From Candidatus Adlerbacteria bacterium (GTDB lineage Bacteria; Patescibacteriota; Minisyncoccia; Phycocordibacterales; SBAW01): a DNA stretch of 12,338 nucleotides. Both the position numbers and the translations under genes were made by a program. The stretch covers positions 1 through 12,338 of the forward strand of contig CAIJVL010000066.1 of assembly GCA_903824155.1 (NCBI GenBank), read 5' to 3'. The notes beneath the pieces were generated by a model, which was not told where the DNA came from, did not search any database, and saw only the letters and a list, made by a program, of their open reading frames with translations. Position 1 is the stretch's first letter, and every line of letters begins with the position of its first letter. This document shows, piece by piece, positions 6,429 to 12,090 of the stretch.

Positions 6429-7019
6429 TTAAGCGTTCTTAGCCTGTGTAAGCGCATCGCCAAGCGACTGTATAAAAGCCGCACTGGTATCTGATGCGCC
6501 CGAAACGCCGCTAACGTTTGCGCTTTGTGCAGCAATAGCCTCGCTCTTAAGCTCGGGCATTGCTTGCGCGTTTATGTATCGCGACGTGTTGCGGTCGCTG
6601 GGGTATTGCAAAAAGTTTACGGTAACGAGTTTGCCGCCTTGTATCACTACCTGTATCTGTACCATGCCGTAGTACGCGTCTGCGGCAGCGCCGGTGTAGG
6701 TGCCGTCTGTGTATTGGCCTTTAGGTTTAGGGGCAGGAGCCGGGGTCGGTACGGGAGTCGGGGCCGGCGTAGGTGTTGGAGTTGGCGTCGGTGTTGGGGT
6801 TGAAACCGGCTTTGTTTGCACAGGCGTAGGAGTCGTTTGCGTTACCTGACTAGGCTGCGTGGTGACGGGAGTGGTGGGAGTCGCAGCGGGAGCCGTAGTT
6901 TGTACGGCAACCGTAGTAGTGGGCACGGCAGCATTCACCGCGCTGCCGCCCATATACTGGTAGGCAACATAGCCCCCGGACACAACAAACACCATCAATG
7001 AGAGGAAAAATTTCTTCAT
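6429..7019 (-). CDS. Membrane-anchored FMN-binding domain protein with Pro/Thr-rich stalk
   Basis: 196 residues. Residues 4-21 form a signal-anchor; residues ~30-100 form a Thr/Pro/Ala stalk including a (TP)n run; residues ~101-196 form an FMN_bind (PF04205-type) domain beginning GQYTDGTYTG and ending with the attachment motif SGVSGASDTSAAF. By family rule FMN is bound through a phosphoester to the residue after SGA, here S176 rather than the commoner Thr. The domain should lie outside the membrane at the end of a long flexible stalk and act as a one- or two-electron carrier. It is the first gene of the operon and is followed by the modifying enzyme ApbE. Upstream on the - strand AATACT lies 7 nt before the ATG. 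Confidence 0.88.
   Translation of the reverse strand: MKKFFLSLMVFVVSGGYVAYQYMGGSAVNAAVPTTTVAVQTTAPAATPTTPVTTQPSQVTQTTPTPVQTKPVSTPTPTPTPTPTPAPTPVPTPAPAPKPKGQYTDGTYTGAAADAYYGMVQIQVVIQGGKLVTVNFLQYPSDRNTSRYINAQAMPELKSEAIAAQSANVSGVSGASDTSAAFIQSLGDALTQAKNA
6720..6806 (-). repeat. Thr-Pro tandem low-complexity tract in stalk of FMN-binding protein
   Basis: Hexamer-like tandem repetition encodes alternating Thr-Pro and then Ala/Val-Pro dipeptides (residues ~72-100). It forms an extended, protease-resistant type of linker and is likely to vary in length between strains. Confidence 0.7.
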
Positions 7020-7026
7020 AAGACTC

Positions 7027-7032
7027 AGTATT
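7027..7032 (-). promoter_or_regulatory. Candidate -10 (AATACT) for flavin electron-transfer operon
   Basis: On the - strand AATACT lies 7 nt before the ATG at 7019, the same geometry as other start sites here. No good -35 is visible; a T/A-rich TATATAGT precedes it. Confidence 0.35.
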
Positions 7033-7054
7033 ACTATATACGGAGACGGAGCCC

Positions 7055-7074
7055 CGAAGGTTGCCTTACCTTCG
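7055..7074. other. Hairpin between metal-transporter unit and flavin operon
   Basis: CGAAGGT (7055-7061) and ACCTTCG (7068-7074) pair perfectly around a 6-nt loop. On the - strand it lies after the 55-residue membrane protein gene and before the operon start. There is no T-run on the - strand, so it may be a weak or factor-assisted terminator or a 3' mRNA-stability hairpin. A regulatory leader for the FMN-protein gene is less likely if that mRNA is leaderless. Confidence 0.45.
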
Positions 7075-7088
7075 CCTATGTCTTTATA

Positions 7089-7256
7089 TTAATTTGAGTG
7101 TCCCTTGTGGAACTTGGTACCCAAATAGTACGGCCATATGATGATAGCCAGTACGCCGCGCCAAAAACTGAGCTGTAAGTATCCTATAGTAAAAATCCAC
7201 CCTATCGCCCACAAAGAGCCGAGCCCATTTGCCTGGTTAATAATGATTGGTTCCAT
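7089..7256 (-). CDS. 55-residue membrane microprotein
   Basis: A short frame starting ATG at 7256 and ending TAA at 7089-7091 encodes MEPIIINQANGLGSLWAIGW and then a continuing hydrophobic stretch, finishing with WPYYLGTKFH and a Lys/His/Ser/Asn tail. Residues ~13-42 are hydrophobic with two Trp and could span the membrane once or form a hairpin. It lies 39 nt downstream of the VIT1/CCC1 transporter gene on the same strand, fills an otherwise empty gap, and has no competing frame. I do not recognise a family. Small membrane partners of transporters are plausible here but unproven. Confidence 0.6.
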   Translation of the reverse strand: MEPIIINQANGLGSLWAIGWIFTIGYLQLSFWRGVLAIIIWPYYLGTKFHKGHSN

Positions 7257-7295
7257 ATATAATAAATGGTATCACGCTATTTTTACCTACAAGCG

Positions 7296-8015
7296 CTATA
7301 TCCCAACCACACCAAACGCTTTGCCGATACCGTAGGTGATAGCCATAGCGATAACGCCGCCGAGGACCACGCGCACGATAGCTTTAGATTGCTTGGCGCC
7401 GCCGGCGTACGCGCTTAAGCTGCCGGTGATGACAAGTACCACTATGACCGCCACAAAGGTAATGGGCAGGCGCAGCGACCCAAACGGTAATACGATCACC
7501 ACCAGCGGTATGATGGCGCCCGAAACAAACGAGGCCGCAGAGGCAAACGCCGCATGCCACGGATTGGTCAGGTCGTTGGGGTCGATGCCCAGCTCGGCTT
7601 CAGCATGCGCCGCAAACGCGTCGTGCGCGGTAAGCTCTTTGGCAACTATCGCTGCAGTTTCTTTGCTCAATCCTTTTTTCTCGTACAGTCCGGTAAGTTC
7701 CGCCAACTCGCTTTCGGGCATGTGCTCAAGTTCGTAGCGCTCTTTGGCGAGCAAAGCCCTTTCGGTATCGCGCTGCGTGCTGACCGATACGTACTCGCCC
7801 ACTGCCATGGACAGAGCTCCTGCCACGAGGCCCGCCAAGCCCGCGGTAAAAATAAAACCGGCCGAGTTAGTGGCGCCAGCTACGCCAAAAATGATAGAGG
7901 CTACCGATACAACGCCGTCGTTTGCGCCCAAGACTGCGGCGCGCAGCCAATTTAGTTTGGAGCTCGAAGCGTCGGCGTGCGGTTCTTTATGTATGGCAGT
8001 TTCTATTGATGACAT
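7296..8015 (-). CDS. VIT1/CCC1-family iron/manganese transporter
   Basis: 239 residues. The VIT1/CCC1 family moves Fe2+ or Mn2+ out of the cytosol in exchange for protons. Evidence: first helix with LGANDGVVS (29-37, including the key Asp D33), second helix with SMAVGEYVSVS (69-79, the conserved M and E74), a cytosolic Glu-rich metal-binding helical domain (about 90-145, ERYELEHMPE and AHAEAELG), then three C-terminal helices (about 157-177, 183-203, 213-232). Length and order are typical of bacterial members. The gene is followed by the 55-residue membrane protein and preceded by the 61-residue one, whose stop codon overlaps this gene's -10 element. Confidence 0.92.
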   Translation of the reverse strand: MSSIETAIHKEPHADASSSKLNWLRAAVLGANDGVVSVASIIFGVAGATNSAGFIFTAGLAGLVAGALSMAVGEYVSVSTQRDTERALLAKERYELEHMPESELAELTGLYEKKGLSKETAAIVAKELTAHDAFAAHAEAELGIDPNDLTNPWHAAFASAASFVSGAIIPLVVIVLPFGSLRLPITFVAVIVVLVITGSLSAYAGGAKQSKAIVRVVLGGVIAMAITYGIGKAFGVVGI

Positions 8016-8021
8016 TTAGAC

Positions 8022-8030
8022 ATCATACCA
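8022..8030 (-). promoter_or_regulatory. Extended -10 promoter (TGGTATGAT) for VIT1 gene, leaderless spacing
   Basis: On the - strand TGG (8028-8030) and TATGAT (8022-8027, 5 of 6 match) are followed by 6 nt and then the ATG at 8015. The hexamer contains the TGA stop of the upstream 61-residue gene, so stop and promoter are merged. Confidence 0.55.
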
Positions 8031-8208
8031 GAGCGGTGTGACGTTTGAATACAGGCCTATAGTTCGACGTAATTGCTTTCTTAATTGCATGCACAGTTAC
8101 ACTGGCGAGCGAATTCTTTTTAAAAAATAAGAAGTACAGTATGACTGCCAAAATGAGGCCGCCGCCGAGGAGCCATGCGACTAACCATGATTCTAAAAAC
8201 GCGAGCAT
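8023..8208 (-). CDS. 61-residue single-TM protein
   Basis: One long hydrophobic helix (about residues 8-29, WLVAWLLGGGLILAVILYFL) is followed by KK and a basic tail, so the N-terminus is probably outside and the tail inside. Not recognised. The support is a complete frame in an otherwise unoccupied gap, a membrane helix with a flanking positive charge, and TAGCAT placed 6 nt before the ATG, the same spacing as neighbouring genes. It may be a small regulator or partner of the adjoining transporter, but nothing in the sequence proves that. Confidence 0.55.
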   Translation of the reverse strand: MLAFLESWLVAWLLGGGLILAVILYFLFFKKNSLASVTVHAIKKAITSNYRPVFKRHTALV

Positions 8209-8249
8209 GCACTAATGCTACGCGTCTGCACCTGAAGCAGAGGTGAACG

Positions 8250-8678
8250 CTATTTCTTTCTAAATTCTTTGCGCAGCTCTTGGTACTGGTCGTAGTTGGC
8301 GCACAGCTCCTCCCCTTTTGTAATGAGGCGCATAGCCACGAAAGTCTCGCCTTTATCTTTAGTTACCATGTTTGGTTTGTTCGAGTGATTTAAAAAATAT
8401 GATTTATCTATCGCATCAATACCGTATGTCGGTACAAAGTAGTTGCCGTCCTGCAGCGCGCAAAAATCGCGCACCAACTCTTTAGCCTCTTCGGGCGCTT
8501 TGTATTCCTCAAACTCTTTTTCGCTTATCCGCATGACGCTGCCAAACGGGTCGCAATTTTTAAACGGGTCTGTGCCTTTAGGTATGTCGCGGATAGCAAC
8601 CACTCCCACGCCGTGTTTGGTCACAGCCAGCCGGCAATAGACCTCTCCCAGAGATTTGAGAAATTCTTTTTTACGCAT
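8250..8678 (-). CDS. Small SET-domain protein, putative lysine methyltransferase
   Basis: With the ATG at 8678 this is 142 residues, essentially a bare SET domain. It has GVGVVAIRDIPKGT (23-36, the family G-x-G-V-x-A-xxxIxxG-x), FLNHSNKPN (95-103, the family NHSCxPN; Cys replaced by Asn), then ITKGEELCANYDQY (119-132, GEEL plus the catalytic-pocket Tyr129). SET enzymes transfer methyl from S-adenosylmethionine to lysines. The pre- and post-SET zinc clusters are absent, as is common for bacterial forms. The frame stays open up to 8792, but that extension is unlike the family and overlaps the divergent promoter. TATAGT or TACTAT on the - strand (8683-8691) lies 4-7 nt before the ATG. Confidence 0.85.
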   Translation of the reverse strand: MRKKEFLKSLGEVYCRLAVTKHGVGVVAIRDIPKGTDPFKNCDPFGSVMRISEKEFEEYKAPEEAKELVRDFCALQDGNYFVPTYGIDAIDKSYFLNHSNKPNMVTKDKGETFVAMRLITKGEELCANYDQYQELRKEFRKK

Positions 8679-8682
8679 CCAT

Positions 8683-8691
8683 ACTATAGTA
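8683..8691 (-). promoter_or_regulatory. Candidate -10 for SET-domain gene
   Basis: Overlapping hexamers TACTAT (8686-8691) and TATAGT (8683-8688) on the - strand lie 7 and 4 nt before the ATG at 8678, again implying a leaderless or nearly leaderless message. Confidence 0.4.
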
Positions 8692-8701
8692 ATACATGTG
8701 G

Positions 8702-8729
8702 ATGACAAAAGGCCCTTTTTTGATACTAT
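8702..8729 (+). promoter_or_regulatory. Promoter for the 8752-9258 gene
   Basis: ATGACA (8702-8707, -35-like) and TACTAT (8724-8729) with a TG one base upstream (8721-8722, extended -10) are 16 nt apart. Predicted initiation near 8736 leaves a ~16-nt leader with no Shine-Dalgarno motif. It is back-to-back with the SET gene promoter. Confidence 0.45.
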
Positions 8730-8751
8730 TAGGCAAACGGGTAAAACCACT

Positions 8752-9258
8752 ATGATGCCGGCACAAAAAGAGCACTCACCCAAGTGGATCAAGGATTTGC
8801 CACGCTCAAAAATGCGCTATCCTACCCGCCTGCGCGATCGCGCCAAGTACGTCTTTTGGCGCACGTACACCCCCTTTCATCCTTTGCTGCGCGGCACGGC
8901 GCGCGTATTTGGCGTCGGCACCCACTCGTTCGGCGTTGATACGCACCAAGGCCGCCAAAATTTTGCCCTGGGGCATATTGCGCCGGGCATTTCGCTCCAA
9001 GACTTTGTACATTATTTGGTCAGCCAAGGCTTTGCCAATCACTTTGTCGCCTGGAAGGATGACGGCGAGGTCGTAAGCCTGCGCCGCGTCGAGAATTTTA
9101 CGCATCAGTACCACATACGAATTTTTGCCGATGGAGAGGTGCGCGGACATTACGAATTTACGCCCGAGTGCTATCCCTTTTTACACCTTAGGGCCATGGG
9201 CCAAGAACACCGTGCCAAAGAGTTTGTAAAATTGTTTGGCGACCGCGTCGTGCATTAG
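8752..9258 (+). CDS. Conserved-looking cytosolic protein of unknown function
   Basis: 168 residues from the ATG at 8752 (a second ATG follows at once at 8755). The frame is open back to 8656, but the upstream part crosses the promoter and the divergent SET gene, so it was not used. There is no signal peptide or membrane helix. The N-terminal third is strongly basic (KMRYPTRLRDRAKYVFWRT); the rest is rich in His and aromatics (THSFGVDTHQGRQNF, HIAPGISLQDFVHYL, THQYHIRIFADGEVRGHYEF). It looks like a compact alpha/beta domain. I do not recognise the family; nucleic-acid binding would fit the charge but is a guess. Its TAG stop overlaps the TAA stop of the convergent peptidase gene. Confidence 0.75.
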   Translation: MMPAQKEHSPKWIKDLPRSKMRYPTRLRDRAKYVFWRTYTPFHPLLRGTARVFGVGTHSFGVDTHQGRQNFALGHIAPGISLQDFVHYLVSQGFANHFVAWKDDGEVVSLRRVENFTHQYHIRIFADGEVRGHYEFTPECYPFLHLRAMGQEHRAKEFVKLFGDRVVH

Positions 9259-10130
9259 AACCTCTCTATCGAGAAACTAGACGGCAAACCCACAATGCGG
9301 TACGTGCCGCCGCTGGTGCTGATATAAGCATGCCTCCTATGCCGCACGATAACCGTTACCGGAGCAACTGTTGCCAAGGCTGTAGAGCGCGCAACGGTAA
9401 AGCTGGTATTGTCGGCGCCGATAGTCGAGACGCTCGCCAAACTATCGTGGAGCCCGTTTACCATCTGAAGCGGCTGCGCGCCCAACTGCGTAAGATTTTC
9501 GCTCGCGCCGTTAACCGTTGCCTCCGCATTAGTAAACGCTATGCTGCCAAAAGAGTCCAAGGGCCTAAAAGTCCCATTGCCGTTGCTGACCATTTCCTCT
9601 ACCCACTCGGCCGAAGAGCGCGATGAGTTGTATGCGACGGTTTTGCTATAGCTGGTGCCGCGCGTATTGTCGTTAATAGTGACAAGCCAGCTGCCGGGAG
9701 CCTCTTGTGTTACCGACGCGGTTACCGAGTCGCCGCTTTGGACGGCCAGGGGCACTGTTTTAGAAAAGCCGGGCAGCGTTTCGATCCACGCGCTGTAGGT
9801 TACCACACCGTCTTGCACGAGTGCCTGAGTGCCGGCCTGCACCAGGTCGCGGCTTTGTACGCCGCCAATGCCGACCCACGTTGCGTCGGCACTATTTGCC
9901 GAGCTTGCCGGTACGTTCGGCACAACCCAAGAGCCTGTTACCGATGTGTAGTTGTCCTGGCTTCCATTGCCGCCCGCCACATAACCAGACCAATTAAGCG
10001 AGGCGTTGCTTCCCTGCGGTACATTTAGCTGTTGGCCATCCGCGGCAGCGGCGTGCGTTGTCTGCGTAAACACAATAATGAATGCAAACGCGGCTAATAC
10101 TCCGGCGATATATTTTCTGTGCGGTCTCAT
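9255..10130 (-). CDS. Secreted G1-family (eqolisin) glutamic peptidase
   Basis: With the ATG at 10130 this is 291 residues: a signal peptide (about 1-27, ending TTHA) and then a Peptidase_A4/G1 domain with NWSGYV (46-51), GSWVVP (66-71), WVGIGG (85-90), DLVQAGT (95-101) with the catalytic Gln Q98, AWIETLP (114-120) and SAEWVEE (173-179) with the catalytic Glu E175. G1 peptidases are acid-active endopeptidases known chiefly from fungi. The activation propeptide typical of fungal enzymes is almost absent (~15 residues between the signal and the fold). A C-terminal extension (about 245-291) with a VRHRRH basic patch follows. A TTG at 10205 gives 25 extra residues before the signal peptide and was rejected. 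The stop overlaps that of the convergent gene. Confidence 0.88.
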   Translation of the reverse strand: MRPHRKYIAGVLAAFAFIIVFTQTTHAAAADGQQLNVPQGSNASLNWSGYVAGGNGSQDNYTSVTGSWVVPNVPASSANSADATWVGIGGVQSRDLVQAGTQALVQDGVVTYSAWIETLPGFSKTVPLAVQSGDSVTASVTQEAPGSWLVTINDNTRGTSYSKTVAYNSSRSSAEWVEEMVSNGNGTFRPLDSFGSIAFTNAEATVNGASENLTQLGAQPLQMVNGLHDSLASVSTIGADNTSFTVARSTALATVAPVTVIVRHRRHAYISTSGGTYRIVGLPSSFSIERF

Positions 10131-10218
10131 ACTATTTCTTACGCTAAAGGAGCCTCTGCGGTTGCCTCTTTTTCCTGTAGTACTCACCCCTGCTTCATAT
10201 AGCAAAACGGCTGAGTTG

Positions 10219-10227
10219 TGGTACCTT
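10219..10227 (+). promoter_or_regulatory. Weak extended -10 (TGGTACCTT) before Ig-repeat gene
   Basis: TGG plus TACCTT ends 7 nt before the ATG at 10235, matching the geometry of the other starts, but the hexamer itself is only 3 of 6. A better hexamer, TATGAT (10229-10234), directly abuts the ATG and would place initiation inside the gene. Confidence 0.25.
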
Positions 10228-10234
10228 TTATGAT

Positions 10235-12055
10235 ATGAAAAACATACGGTATGCAGTGTTGGGCGCGGCTCTCCTTTTTATCAGCAGTGCGCCACTGGCA
10301 TTTGCCAACACTATTAGCATAGATAACTCCTCCCCCACCACTCCGCAGCCGTTTAGCGTTTTTTGCGCCCCTTATCTCACCTCTTTTATAAGTGACAACT
10401 ATTACATACCCACAGAAAACGGCGGCTGTACTTACTCCCTGCCAGTGCTCAGCGGAGGCTTCCATGTATTGCAGGTGTATAAGGGCACCGTAGGCAACTC
10501 GACCCTGATACCCAACGATGACGCAAACACCACCATCCCAAACACAGTACTTTCTACTTCCCCTAATTTCTTTAACGGCTCCCAGGACGATGATTTTTTT
10601 ATGGTTGCGTACGGCGTAAATAGCCAAGCAGACCTTACGGCTACGGAAAATTATCTCCAAAATAACTCGCAGCCGCTCCCCTCTACAGTCACGCTTAATA
10701 TATTGCCTTGGAAGTGGGGCGTTGCACCGTCGAGCGACACACAGCCGCCGGTCATAACCATCAATACTCCCACCAACGGCTCCAGTTTCTTGCAAAACGA
10801 CAACCTCTTTGTAATGGCAAGCACCTCTGACAATGTCGGAGTCGCAACTACTACCTATACTCTTAACAACCAAACGATCGACCCAACTCTGCCTTTGCCG
10901 CTTGGCACGCAGCCGCTGGGGACCGCCACACTTGTGGTGTCAGCCAGCGACGCGGCCGGCAACACAAGCTACGCAACGAGCACTTTTAACATTCTTGCGC
11001 CCGACGTGACTGCGCCTACGGTGGTCATTAACAGTCCGACTCAGGGTGCCACCTACTTCGACAGCAGCACGATGCTAGCGAGCGCAACCGTAACCGACGC
11101 CTCGCCTATCGTTTCAACCTCGTACTCATTCAACGGCAATACAATCGACCCAAGCCAGCCGTTGCCGCTGCTTGGCGCTCCGCTAGGAGCCGCTATCCTT
11201 TCAGTCACGGCAACCGACAAGTACGGCAACGTGGGCACCGCATCGGTTACTTTCACTATCAAATCATCCGATGTAACGCCGCCCACCATCACGATCACTA
11301 ACCCTATCGCAAACCACACGTACCTCAGCACCGATACGGTATTTGCGCAGGCCACCGCAACCGACGCATCGGGCGTGCAGTCAACCATCTACACCCTTAA
11401 TGGCACGCCGGTTGACCCAACCCTAAAGCTCCCGCTCTCTACCATGAGCGGCACCACTACCCTTACCGTTACCGCGACCGACAACTTTGGCAACGCCACC
11501 AGCTCGAGCGTGTCATTTAAAGTGACCACGCCGCCGCCGCCGGATGTCACGCCGCCCACTATCACCATTTCCAGCCCGGTGCAGGGTAAGCGCTACGACC
11601 GCGATGATATTGTCTTCCTTACCGCCAACGTCAGCGACGCATCGGGTGTTGCCAGCGTGCAGTACTTCTTTGACGGCAAGCCTATTGACCCAACGAAGCC
11701 TCTTCCTTTTAAGACCGTGCACATCGGCACCGCTTCAACGAGCGTGATTGCCATAGACACCTTCGGCAATAAGGCAACTGCAACGGTCACCTTCCGCGTA
11801 TTGCCCTCAACCGGCAACGAGTGCTTCGAGGATATTACCGATGCGTTCAATCACAAACTTATCACTGACAAGACGACCTTCTTGCGTCTCTTTAAAGACT
11901 GCGGCGACCGCGACAAGTACGACAATGACCGCAACAACGCCAAAAACGATGACGACAGCAAACACCAAAGCTGCAACCTCGACAATCGCTACGTTAAAGC
12001 AAACCAGCAGTACAGCAGCATTGTCAGCGACATGGATGCAGGTATAGGCAACTAG
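10235..12055 (+). CDS. Large secreted protein with four Ig-like repeats
   Basis: 606 residues. Signal peptide 1-24 (cleavage AFA-N). Residues 25-160 form an N-terminal domain with two cysteines (C44, C65) that I do not recognise. Four Ig-like/bacterial adhesin-type beta-sandwich repeats follow at about 171-253, 257-343, 346-430 and 437-522. Each opens with a PPTITI-x-xP pattern, has a mid-repeat IDPT-xPLP motif and ends with a TD-xxGN-xxxATVTF motif. The C-terminal ~80 residues have three cysteines (C530, C556, C580) and a highly charged Asp/Lys/Asn stretch. There is no LPXTG motif or C-terminal membrane helix, so attachment to the surface is unclear. It is probably an adhesin or surface-layer type protein. 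It is divergent from the G1 peptidase gene across a 104-bp gap. Confidence 0.85.
   Translation: MKNIRYAVLGAALLFISSAPLAFANTISIDNSSPTTPQPFSVFCAPYLTSFISDNYYIPTENGGCTYSLPVLSGGFHVLQVYKGTVGNSTLIPNDDANTTIPNTVLSTSPNFFNGSQDDDFFMVAYGVNSQADLTATENYLQNNSQPLPSTVTLNILPWKWGVAPSSDTQPPVITINTPTNGSSFLQNDNLFVMASTSDNVGVATTTYTLNNQTIDPTLPLPLGTQPLGTATLVVSASDAAGNTSYATSTFNILAPDVTAPTVVINSPTQGATYFDSSTMLASATVTDASPIVSTSYSFNGNTIDPSQPLPLLGAPLGAAILSVTATDKYGNVGTASVTFTIKSSDVTPPTITITNPIANHTYLSTDTVFAQATATDASGVQSTIYTLNGTPVDPTLKLPLSTMSGTTTLTVTATDNFGNATSSSVSFKVTTPPPPDVTPPTITISSPVQGKRYDRDDIVFLTANVSDASGVASVQYFFDGKPIDPTKPLPFKTVHIGTASTSVIAIDTFGNKATATVTFRVLPSTGNECFEDITDAFNHKLITDKTTFLRLFKDCGDRDKYDNDRNNAKNDDDSKHQSCNLDNRYVKANQQYSSIVSDMDAGIGN
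10745..11800 (+). repeat. Four tandem Ig-like repeats (~85 residues each)
   Basis: Units at about 10745-10993, 11003-11263, 11270-11524 and 11543-11800. Units 3 and 4 begin with almost the same DNA (codons for DVTPPTITI at 11270 and 11543), pointing to duplication within the gene. Confidence 0.8.
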
Positions 12056-12065
12056 GCACCTAATG

Positions 12066-12074
12066 TGGTATACT
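12066..12074 (+). promoter_or_regulatory. infC: Extended -10 promoter (TGGTATACT) for infC
   Basis: TGG (12066-12068) and TATACT (12069-12074, 5 of 6) start 10 nt after the preceding stop codon. Initiation near 12081 would leave a ~10-nt leader before the TTG at 12091, with no Shine-Dalgarno site. No clear -35 was seen. Confidence 0.55.
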
Positions 12075-12090
12075 AAGAGTCACAAACGCT

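Noticed and set aside
8213..8249. Possible hairpin CACCT...AGGTG between the SET gene and the 61-residue gene
   Set aside because: Only a 5-bp stem with a 7-nt loop and no T-run; too weak to call a terminator.
8679..8792. N-terminal extension of the SET-domain frame to a start at 8792
   Set aside because: The extra 38 residues (Cys-rich and hydrophobic) do not fit a SET protein, overlap the divergent promoter and the start of the + strand gene, and the ATG at 8678 has a well-placed -10.
8806..9150. 114-codon frame on the - strand
   Set aside because: Shadow of the 8752-9258 gene, in which the + strand frame has more protein-like composition and a promoter.
10131..10205. TTG start at 10205 for the G1 peptidase
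   Set aside because: It would put 25 polar, basic residues before the signal peptide; the ATG at 10130 starts directly with a normal signal peptide.
10184..10873. 229-codon frame on the - strand
   Set aside because: It lies antisense to the signal peptide and N-terminal domain of the Ig-repeat protein; the composition is arbitrary and no motif is seen.
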